From positions 12,369,578 to 12,433,577 of the forward strand of contig NC_087073.1 in the NCBI RefSeq assembly GCF_026151205.1: a stretch of 64,000 nt of DNA. The letters run 5' to 3'. This document shows positions 22,901 to 34,900 of this stretch, piece by piece. The position numbers and the translations under genes were made by a program. Below the pieces are notes generated by a model. That model was not told the DNA's origin. It saw only the letters and a list, made by a program, of their open reading frames with translations, and did not search any database. Source of the DNA: Bolinopsis microptera. Its lineage: Eukaryota > Ctenophora > Tentaculata > Lobata > Bolinopsidae. Numbering within the stretch: the first letter of the stretch is position 1; every line of letters starts with the position of its first letter.

Positions 22901-25900
22901 AGTGATCGTAGGATATCAGGTTGACAGTTGGTCGGCGGTCCCGTCTAGGACTAGAGGCTTGCGAGAGAGCTTCGTTGAGTTGGCGTAGTCTACGTATGTA
23001 CTTTTGAACGGAGAACCTCTGAAATAATGAAAATTAACTTTAAATATTTCAAAAAATTGTTATTTAGCAAATAATTCCTTGTCAATACTTACGAAAATGT
23101 TTCTTTACGCCAAGTTCCAAGGCAAAAACAATAACAACACAAAAATGGCGAATCTAGCAAGTTAGAAACGAGGGGCTTATCTCCTTTTCCTTTGCGGTAT
23201 GGCCACGGTCCATTCTCCATTCGCTACAGATTTCCCTGCAGCATAGTCGGGACGCAACCCCAGGCATATGCACGCGTGTTATTTTCGCAGCTCTAATGAG
23301 AGCCACTACCATTCACACCATGGTTTGGTGAGTGACGGTTGCCTTTGTTTTGAGATCCTGGCCCAACTCGTATTCAAACTCGTATCCTCAGAGCCAGTAG
23401 ACAGGCGAATTAACCAACTACGCCAAGCACATGTGATCCGCGGAAAAGATGACCAGCTTGCAAATATCAATTATACAACTAATAAGTTTTAAATACCTTA
23501 TCTACACTGTACATCATAAAGTTTACACTTCTGTCGTCAAAATCAAAATAGGCAACATCCTCGTCATCATATTCTTCTTGAGTTACTAGTAAATGCTCCG
23601 ATAATCTTATCTGAAGTTTATTAACTTGATTTAGATTTTTAAGCGAAGATAATTGACAATAAAATGTCTACGTTATTTTAAGGTAAGGGTTTATTGAAAT
23701 AAACGATTTAGCGTATGAATTTTTTAAAGAGAAACGAATTCTGCTTTTCTCACCTTTTCTAATTTATCTGCTTCTTTGGATAAATAAAATACGTATTCCA
23801 ACTCTTGTTCCCCCTTCTCCAGGGCAACAATCTTTTTACGTATATCATTATCAGAGCCGTACCAAAGACGATTCATCATATAGTGGATGGAGCCAATGTC
23901 GCTGTTTCCTGATGTTGAACGTTTAAAGGATATTGACGAGATTTGATTTGTAAACACGAGTCGATATTGGAGTTAATTGTAAACATTTTGAATGCCCAAG
24001 TCTGAATTTAAAAAACGTAAGCAATGAAAAACCTGGAACTTGAAAACGAAGGTCTTCCTCTTCGTGCTCAACGTCGGCTTTTAACATTTCAAGGAGTGGT
24101 TTATATAGCTTTAAAGTCCTGTCGAGGATAATGTGAGAATCATATTTCCGTATCTAAGTGCAAATGTTTTGGATAGCTGATAGCATTGTATTTGTTGATA
24201 AGCTATCTGTCAAGGCGGGAGTACTTTTTAGCGGAACTAATGTTGGAGCAATTCACTAACCTTAATATTATGACAACTAGATAACTTATAAATAAATGAT
24301 ATTATAAAAGATGTTGCAGATAAAAATGAAATAATAAATACTTACGCTGCAATATCGGATATATTTGTTGTATAATTATAAAGAGTGTTCATGTAATCAA
24401 TTTTATCAACCATGTCGGCCAGATCTTCGGTGACGCAGTCGGGAACTTTAAGATTGGGCTTGCTGATCATAATATTGACAGCTATACTTTCCACATCTTC
24501 AAACACTGAAAATTAAGAGTTTGTAAGGATCCCCATGGTATTGTCATAGCAATAAACAAGAGTGAAACGTTCGCGGTTAAAGTCGAATGTTCGCGGATTT
24601 CACTAGTAATTCAGCAAACATTTCGCTTATTTTTGCGGAGGAAAAACTTGCATTAATTGAATAGTTACCTAGCGAATATCCACTGTCCTCCAGAACAACT
24701 CCAGGCTGAGGGTAAACTCTCGTTCCGCTTGTTACAACCACATATGAGATAAACACAATTGCAATCGGCCATGGAAAAAGCTTGGTCGCCATTTTCTGAG
24801 AGCGTTAAATTATGGAAAGGTACCAAAATAAGTAATAACAGCGTGTGCAACAAACTCTTCGATTGGTGAGACAAGCGATACTTGGTGAGAAAACCGATAC
24901 TTTGTTGGACAAGCGAACTTCGGATATTTTGGTACACGCCAGCCGCAAACAAACAAACAAATTGCAAAAAACGGGTTGCAATAACCGAGAACTGAAGATT
25001 CCTCTACTAATGAGGCTGTATCACACTTATAACCATGTACCAAGACAACAAACAGGATATAAATGAGCTGGCCAGACTGCTGACCGGTGGTAGTCCTTTC
25101 ATCCACGGAACACTTCATCACTGACATTTGAGAATTGCCTCGTAGCGTGAGTCTACAAGTTTAATTAAAATAATACCCAAGGAAACTGAGGTGACAAAAT
25201 AGGTTATAAATAGAAGCTTTAAAATGTCCTGTTTCGCACCTCCTTAAGATAACACGGTTAATAACCGGTAAATGACCCTCAAAGTAAATCCAATTTTTAA
25301 CACTTGAAAGTGAAATTGAGATGGTTTCATATTTCCTAAATATTACGATTAGTATTTCTTTTCATGCTGCACTTTAAAGTGGTAGTTAGGAAGCATCCCA
25401 TTTCATATAGACTGGCAACTGATAAGCTCTTATCACATTATACAAATTTTCAAGCTGCAGTTAAAATCTGGCATATTCAAATTATTCATAGGCGCAACAA
25501 ATATTGCATACATAATTTACATGGGTATACCACTCTGTTAAAGGGGGTTAACCATCAGATCATATAATTGTGGTTGAACACACTTACACCGCAATTCCAG
25601 TCGCAAGCCTGGGACCACTACTAGCATAGTCACAACATCTACAAAGCTGCCATATAGCCTGACTGACAATTTTCTCGACTGACTGACAATGTTTCTTCTT
25701 TTTCCCCATTTAGAATACAAAGATTAGTACATTTTAGCTTATGATTAATATTATATTTTTACCTATAGTTTACCTAGATTACAGTATATAAAAGATGGAG
25801 GAGAGATGACTTAATGTTATTTTCAATAATTAGGGAAATTATGTTCTGTCCCCTAAAGCCTGTCGTACAGTTATGTTCGCCAAAAGCTTTCTTTCCGGCC

Positions 25901-28900
25901 ACAAAATATAAAACTACCAAACTGAGTATACAACATTTGTATCGCTAGTGGGAACTTTGGCTATAATGCCAGTATTTCTGAAATGTGATATAATGAGCAA
26001 CCCATACAATCACTTCTTAATCTTGGCAAATGCGGTCATATAACGATTGTACATTAGTAAGATATCAGATATTACCTATACTACGTTATACATTTATTGT
26101 TCCTCGATCCTAGTATTGCATATTTTTAATTAGATAGATTTCGTTGTTTTTGAGGGAAATATGTAAAATCGACCGCAATTGCTTCAAGCCATCAAATATG
26201 GGTAAGTACTATTTAATTTGATTTTGAGAATATTTTTAATCAATTATTTCGAAAATGTGCAAAACTTTGCCTGTGGTCGGGCAGTCATCAATTCATTTCT
26301 CTTTAGCCTCATTACTGTAAAGTGAGTAGTACCATGAGAAAGCAACGAAATGTTAAGTACTAAATATTTGAAAAACTTCTTAAGTCATAGTCATACCTTG
26401 TACAGTACACACTTATTACTGTTTCAGAAGTGTCTTATCGGAAAAGAAGAAGCTACTGGAGTTTGCAGCTACAGCAAGGAAACAAACCTTTTTCAAATAA
26501 TCATGAACCCAGAAACTCTTACCGAGGAAACAAACATGCTCGATGTCACAAAGTCGCCAGTAGCATCTAGTGCAGCATCAGCTCCAAAAGCGCCACCGGC
26601 TCCAAAAGCACCATCGGCTCCAAAAGCACCACCAGTTCCTAATGCAGAACTAGTAGAACCTGATGCACCGCCAGCTCCATTTTCACCTCCAGTCTCTAAA
26701 GCACCTCCTGCTCCAAAGGCACCACTGGCTCCAAATGCACCACCAGCTCCAAAATCACCTAGTGCACCACCGGCTCTCAAAGCACCTCTAGCCCTTACTT
26801 CACCATCAGCTGCATATATGGCATATTCTCTTCTACCGTCTGACGAAATGACTTTGGTCGATTCACGAAATAAAATGCCAAAGCTTTCAAAAATTCATTG
26901 GAGCAAACTTTCGAAAGATATGAATGCCAAATGCATGATTAATCAAAGATTTAAGAGATTTCCGAAAGGAGTTATGGAGGTTCACCAGACATTTTGGACA
27001 ACTCTGCCACAAATTGAAATAGAGCAGCACGAAAGTTTTCTCATGACAAGATTTGCTCAAAAAGCTTCGACAAAACCCGCTCAAAAATTTCCCGACAAAG
27101 AAATTGATCACAATAAAAGCATAAAAATATTGAATGGAGACGACCAAAAATCCATAGGCATAATGAGAAAGAAGATGGATAACATCACATCAGAAAAGAT
27201 ACAAGAGTGGATGTCCAAGTTTCCTCTCAAAAATTTTGTCAAGAAAATGGGAAACCAGCTCGAATTTCTTGTAGAGATGGTTAAAATTTCTGAAAGTGAC
27301 AAGAAGGGTAGAAATTATATGCCACAGCTACTGGACAAACAACTTGACTCTTCTAAATTGAGTTCTGAGGAAGATAGGTATTTGTATCAGCTATACCAGA
27401 TACCAAACTTTACCACATACATGCAGATCGTCAGTATGCATCAAGATCTCGTAGTTGAAAAGGAGGAGAAATATCTGGATTACCTCAAAAATGTGGTTAC
27501 GGCATGTGCAGAAATAAGAACATCTCGATCTTTAAAAGAGCTCATATCATGCATCGTGCAAGTAGGAAAGTTCCTTAATTCAGAGACAGATTTCCCAGGC
27601 TTTGACATGAGCCAAACTCCTCTAGAATACATAACAAACTTTAAGGACAAAACTGAAGAATCTACATCGATTGGACTTCATTCTCTTAACATACTTCAGA
27701 AGGCAGATCCGAGCAAAAACTATGAAAAATTACTCAACTCAGAGATGAAAACAGTATTTGATTTAGGGAAACCGAATGCATTAAAAGCAGATTATGTCTA
27801 TAACGATCTGATAAAGTGGGATGGGCAAGTAAAAAAGATTGTTGATATTATACAGAACATACAGTCTAACAGTGATACAGCTATATCAATAGCAGTCCTA
27901 AACTGTGCCATTGATGTCATCGCTCAAAAACGTAGCACCATCCAAATGATTTCCGAGAAAGTTGCAAATGTGTTCTTTGAGACCATGATTTATATGGGTC
28001 TTAATCCAGTGAGTTATGAAAAGGGCCAAGAAAAGCCAAAGTTGCCCTCAACTTCCCTTTTTTCGCCCATCAGTATATTCATAGAGTACCTACTTAAAGA
28101 TAAAGAACTTCAAGACAATAAGCTTAAGAAGAAAGCTGTGCGTCGGGGAAGTTTAAAGATAAATTCGAAGAATTACACTGCAAAAAACATTAAAAAGGGA
28201 AGAAAACCGTCATCAGTTGGCAAGAAAGAGATTCGATCTAAAACTGTGAGCAGATCTGAGGAGCCTGGTGTGTTAGATGAGATTGTTGCTTTTCAAATGA
28301 ATATGTTACGTCACGACTATGTCAGAAGGGACCTGTGTCCATCAAAAGATTTTAGTTATCCGATCAATAAACGACGCCGATCCAGGTTACGTTTTAAATA
28401 GTTCAGAAATCTGATTCTGGTCATGGTGCTAAAAAAGTAGCAACATACCATAGCCTTACTTCCAACGATTCACAATCAGCTTCAACTTAAGAACTACTAA
28501 ATTTTAAAGTTTTCTTTCAAATATCATATTTGCAATTAAGTCTGCATTTTCAGTCAAACAAAAATTTGATTTTCAAGAAAATATCTGATAGCAGATTATT
28601 ACTCAGTCAGACAAACATTTTGTTTTAGGGAACCAATAATGTTGTGACGATTTAAAAAACGTTTATTATTATAAATTGTTAATAATATCGTTCTTTGTAC
28701 ATCATGGATTGTTAAATTAGTCAATAACTGGCCACCGCCGAGGTGATATAATTTGAAATATATGTATATGCTGGGGTGGGTTCTATCAGTGTTTGATCCT
28801 CGCATTCAATCATTAAAAGCGATTATTAAGCCGGTAAACAATAACCATTAATCATAAATATAGTGGTAACTATTGGTAACTAGTGGTAACTAGTGGTCCT

Positions 28901-31900
28901 TCCTTATTTCTATATTCTGGGTTCTCACCAAACTCCTTGCCCTCATCATTGCCAAGCTTACCTAAGATTTTCCTCCTTAGTCTAACCCAAACCGTGTATG
29001 TTTCAAACGAGGGCATGTAACTAATACTAGACATACCATCTAGTAAACAATTTCCCCAAACGCCTACAATAGGTATAGGTAATAGTCATTAGTTGCTTCT
29101 TGGTAATGATCATAGTTTGTAGTCATTAGTTGCTTACTGCTAGCTTCTTTTCTAGACACAGTCGTATAGTCTAGACACATACTGCCAATATTTTACAAGA
29201 TCCTGGTGAATTTAGACGTGGAGAAGGTTTGTTCAGCCGGGTAGTTGTTCAGACTGTCTAGGGTAACCCAGTCCCTGAACATTTCTCCTCTATTATTCGA
29301 GTGAATCACACAGAGGAACTCCTGTGGCTGTCACCTCTCTCTCTCTCTCCAGTGCGTACTATCATCGGCTAACTCTTCCACATCATGAAGTATAATCTCC
29401 TCCTTTCTTGACTGTCTTTCAACCTGCCAGTTGTGAGTAGTAATTTTTAGGAAAAGGAGTTTCATCACCTAAGTACCTAACTTATTCTGGAAGAATCGTC
29501 CATCATACAAATTTAAATACGTAACGAGTCCATTATAGTTGATATAATGAAGTTCAGTTGTGTACCTGAAAGTCAGTGATGAAGGTTTCGGATGTCAATG
29601 GTAGATGTTTAGGAGTTCACACAGGTCGGTCTGTGACCACTTGCACTGCGGATAGAAATAATTGTGATATGTGACTGTATACAGCAAACATTTATACTGT
29701 GCAAAGATAAGCAAACTACGAAATTAAATTAAAAGTCGTCTTATTTCACTAAAATTGTTAAGATATACTCATCTCATTCCTCTAAAACGGTTCCTCCGCT
29801 TTTTTGCAGCTCTTTCTCAGTCCTCTTGGTAACCTTGGTAACCTCTTCGGTTCTCAACAAATTTGATATCTTTTGTTAAGGCTTTTTCATCAAACGGTCT
29901 ACAATTTTGACCTTTACTGTAAAATCTGACACCAGATTTAAATAAATTAAATGAAAGAAAATTGTTTGCATAATTAATACAAACTGGGTCCCTCATCAAA
30001 CCATAATTATTTGTTCCCAACCCCATCCCGAGATCTAGAAACTAGTACCTGTAATAAAGCCACCAAGATGGTGAAATCAGCACATTTCAACCTCATTTCA
30101 CTGGAATTTCCTCCACTACTATACTCACGAATTCCAACCACCTTACCTGGATCAAATACACAATCCTCCACCCTGACCGCTATACCAGTAGTTGTATAGA
30201 AAGTAGGACAAGTCGAGCAAGATAGATAGATATATATCCCAGTACCCTCTGGACTGTAGGTACCTTTACCGCAGAGCTGACAGCCAGTGGTACTCTCCAG
30301 GTAGTACCCTCCGCTAGTGGTAACTAGTGGCAACTAGTGGTAACTAGTGGTAACTAGTGGTAACTAGTGGCAACTAGTGGTACCCTCCAGGTAGTACCCT
30401 CCGGTACACGACTCTGGTGGGAGTTTAACTGTTATAGTTGTGGTAACTAGTGGTAACTAGTGGTAACTAGTGGTAACTAGTGGTAACTAGTGGTAACTAG
30501 TGGTAACTAGTGGTAACTAGTGGTAACTAGTGGTAACTAGTGGTAACTAGTGGTAACTAGTGGCAACTAGTGGTAACTAGTGGCAACTAGTGGTAACTAG
30601 TGGCAACTAGTGGTAACTAGTGGTAACTAGTGGTAACTAGTGGCAACTAGTGGTAACTAGTGGTAACTAGTGGTAACTAGTGGTAACTAGTGGCAACTAG
30701 TGGTAACTAGTGGTAACTAGTGGCAACTAGTGGTACCCTCCAGGTAGTACCCTCCGGTACACGACTCTGGTGGGAGTTTAACTGTTATAGTTGTGGTAAC
30801 TAGTGGTAACTAGTGGTAACTAGTGGTAACTAGTGGTAACTAGTGGTAACCCGCTACACGACTCTAGGGGGAGTTTAACTGTTATCTACCTGTTAACTTG
30901 GTATTGGATAACGGGTAATTTAATGGATATAGTACACCAAATTAGTACAACCTATGTGTACAATGATGATACAGTCACAGAGAAGAAGCTTTCTTACTGT
31001 TCGGTCATATTAATCTTACCCCAAATGCAATCTTCCTCTGTTCCTCCTTGTCCCTCTAGCACTGTTTTTCCGTTTGGGCAGCTGGCACAGGAAGTGACAG
31101 CCACTCCGGGGCTGTATGTTCCCTTTTTACAGGGTGAGCATGTAGCGCATTTACTTGCGTCCGCGTAGTGCCCCAAATCACACGACACTGGGTGTAAAAG
31201 TTTAAATATCAAGATTTTTATATAATAAGTTTTCTGAATAGATGGAGGAAATTACAGATTAATGGTAATACCTGATATTTACTTTTTTATTCATTAGATC
31301 TATTCAACCTACGTCCTCGGTCCTACAATCGATATTTTGAAACGTTAGTACATCCTATCAGGATTATAAATCTTACTAGAAGTACAGTGATCCTCTGACA
31401 GTCCATTCCCTTCCTCGACTGTGTACCCGTTGGGACAGCAAGTACACGACGAAGCTACTCCTCCTAGACTGTAGGTCCCTTCCTGGCAGGATGTGCAGCC
31501 CCCCTTCTCCAAGTCCGCGTATTCACCTGCCGCGCACTTTCCTGGATAACAAGTGTTTTTTAATCAAATGGGAATATTGTTTTAAAGAATTTTTTCTAAA
31601 AATGTGCATTCCTCATGGACAGGACAACCCAAACAGCAAACTGCAGTCGAATTCGACAGTCAAAGCGAATCATTCTCGAATCATGAGCAAAATCAAGGAG
31701 TTAATTATTTAGGGCATGTACTTCTTTGAACTTCTTACCGTTGTATTTGAAGTATTCCTCCGCTCCGACCGGTAGTCCTGTTTGCTCGATGAATGCTATG
31801 AAATGAAAATCAGCACTGAAAAAGGCAGGACAAAGATTTGAATTCATCCCTGGGAAATCATCTGGTACACGATAAGTGGAGATCAAAATGTCGTTGCACC

Positions 31901-34900
31901 TCACATTTAGGCCCCCGAGGCCTATTCCCTGGTTGCTTGGCAACCTTTCAAAGGACCAGCGTTTATGCCGAGTTGTTGGAATCAAATTCTTTCCAGTGTC
32001 CTTAAATTCGGATTCCAATTCACAGGGAAATATTTGCTTGAAATATACTGGCTCAGCAATATCGGCATAGTATCTAAAATGGATATTCCCGAGGCTGTTC
32101 TTATCTTTGTCCATGAACTTGATCCATGTTTGGCCATTAGGCTGGGATGTCCGGACCTCTAATGGAGCTGCTGCCCAGGAAAAGAGGTATTCTTTCTCAT
32201 GTTCTACCGCTCGCCAATCTGCTGATGATCAAAATATTCAAACCAGGATTTAGAATGCTCTCATCGTTAAATGTGAGATGTGATGGCATTCTTTTTAAAC
32301 GTCATTTGATTTTGAGCAACTTTAACTGTTGCAAAGTTATATGTGTAGAAAATAGAAAAAATCAAACTTATCTCACCATGTTGCCGGAAGGATTCACTGG
32401 CTGTGTCCTGAATTGAAAACTCAATGATCCGCACATCTCCTTCCAGAAAAGCGTTGCATTTGGTTTCATCTGGGGCTAACGCTGGGATGGAAGTCATTTC
32501 TATGATGATCTCTTCATTAAACTCAACAGTGAGACCTCCTTTTACCTTGCTGATTACAATTCTGTTCTTTATAAGTGATGTCCCCCCATACGGTTTAGTT
32601 GGTATTCCGTAAGCCATGCAATTCGATATCTGGTAGAGCGTGGGCGATGATGGACCATTATAGATCTGAAACATGTCAGCTAGAATGGCTCCATCTTTGT
32701 CCTTGAAGAAGATTTTTTCTGCTGCGTTAGATATGGGCTCCATGGCAACATTTTCTATTTCAAGGGGTCGTGCTGCCAATACGAATGGAATATCCTTGCC
32801 TTTTTCTATTGTCGTCCATTCTGAAAGGTATTGATGTTATCCTCTTGAAACGTTGCAGCCTTGCAGGCGAACACTTTTTAATTCTTATTCCTTAAACTAC
32901 GTTTAACTACCACCTGAAACACGCGTTTAAAAAACACTCACTTGTTTTTGATTTAAAATAATGATTATATATTCTATAGAACTTACCTTTTTGAGCATAG
33001 TTCCCTCCGATTGTAGCAAGTAGTATGCTAATGCAAAGCAACTGCATCACCAACAGCAGCCCTCTAGTATCACATTCACATGTTAAAAACGGCAGCCTCT
33101 GGAGTCTGGAGCAATCTGTGCGTATTTCGGGAAATGCCAATTTTACATCACTTCCTAGAATTTTCATGGCGCAAAACAAAGAAGTCAACTCTGAGAAATG
33201 AGGAGAGAAACTCGATGGGGCTGTCGTAGTCTTAGCAGATCTTAATCTTAGGGTAATTATATACAGTGTCAACTATGATCATTGGTCGCGACTCGTCCTC
33301 TCCCAGAATATAGACCTCAGACCTCAGACGACACAAGTCCACATCGTCTGCTTTAAATAAAGCCGAAAGATCCCAGAGGGCTTTATTCGAGGAAATGACT
33401 GGTAAAATCATTCGCGCACATAGTGATATTCCTGCCGAAATTCGCATCAAGGATTTCGAGCAGAATGCTGTAGACTAACGAGTATAAATCTAGCACACGT
33501 AGTTTCCTACCAAAGCAGCTAGAGAGTTGACCTCGAAGTCAACTGTTAACTCAAAATCCCACATCATTCGTCTTAAATCCCATTTTACGAGTAAGACAAC
33601 CGAACGACATTCTCACTTAAAACTAACGATCTGTGGTAGATCTAGATCTAGAAGGTTAAGGAAGGTTTGGCTGGGTAGCTTTAACAGGTGTATCATCAGT
33701 AATGGTATTGTCCCGGACTTGATCTCAGGACTCAGACTCTTGCTCGGATGACGTGTCAACACATTAAAGATCTTTAAATATTAGCTTTAAGAAATTTAGC
33801 GCTTTATCTGATATATGTAATGAAACAAATTTTGTCCTTGCGAAGGTACAAAACGAATCGCTGTGATCGAAATCTACATGGCTGTTAATTAATGATAGAA
33901 ACCAATAATAGAGCTGATAAGTCACCGAGCGGAGTACTTATTCCATCGCTTAATTACCACTAAGAGAGATTTTCGAGGATGACCGCACCAAGACTTGAGG
34001 TCCGGGAGATCTTTAACGAGTTAATTGTATAGAAAATAGCGGATACAGGTTAGTATAGATGCAACAAAGGTGACTTGCCTGTAACATTTCGTATACATCA
34101 TGTAATCATGTATGTAAGTAAACCATAGGTATCGTCGGCGTTTTATAGAAATGATTCAACCCGATACAATTCAGAAATTCTATGGAAATTAATTAACTTT
34201 AGATAAGCCCTTTTTAACAAAGAATGTGTTTTTATGTGTTTAAGTACATTAATTTCAGCACTCGATAAGTCCAAAACGGCCGTAAATTTCTGAATACCTT
34301 CTAGTTAATGCCTGACAAGTTTCATTGGGGCCCATCAAAATTGTAGGAGGAATCCGGAAATTAAGTTGACAAAATGGTCATTTTCCATTTTTTTAAATTT
34401 GCACTTGCAACCTTTTTGATTACCACAACCAGTTTAGATTCTAGAATGGATCCTAAAAATATTCTTAACCCAGTCTACACATCTTTAAAACAGAATTATA
34501 AATGCACCAACATGAAGCTATTTATTTTTATAAAGTTCTCACTCCCTCTTTCTCCCAGGCAAGAAGTTGGACGTACAATGGAGGTTTTCTCTGCAGTACA
34601 CCTCGTCTCTGTACGAAGGATACCTTCCGTACCATCTGACCCTGGAGAGTGAGACACATCAGGATCTGATAGAGAACGTGAACACTCGCTACTCAAATAA
34701 AGGAGCTAGACTCCGAGTTCTCGAAGGGATTCTCAGCAACTTCGACTGGGATTATCTTATTAAAATAGGTGATGATACTCTGATCGATCCTGTAAGGATT
34801 TTAAACTATTTAGGGGATTCTGGATCACACTATTACGGAGGATTGGTAGGGATACACCAGGCTAGCGTTCCATACACTTTAGAAAGTTTATCTATTTATA

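Noticed and set aside
23365-23440. Functional tRNA gene
   Set aside because: Has A/B-box-like words but no acceptor stem or proper anticodon arm; better explained as a SINE.
26198-26570. Formin A ATG at 26198 spliced into exon 2
   Set aside because: Gives a frame different from the FH2 frame. It stops early and is not conserved in copy B, where the ATG at 51099 is in frame.
26493-26780. Gly/Ala-rich minus-strand ORF (GAGGAFGAG repeats), also at 53877-54251
   Set aside because: Antisense shadow of the formin PPAPKA repeats.
34374-34652. Hydrophobic ORF before GT31 exon 3 as an alternative first exon
   Set aside because: It reads through the splice acceptor in the wrong frame for the catalytic exon. 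The exon 1-2-3 phases already agree.
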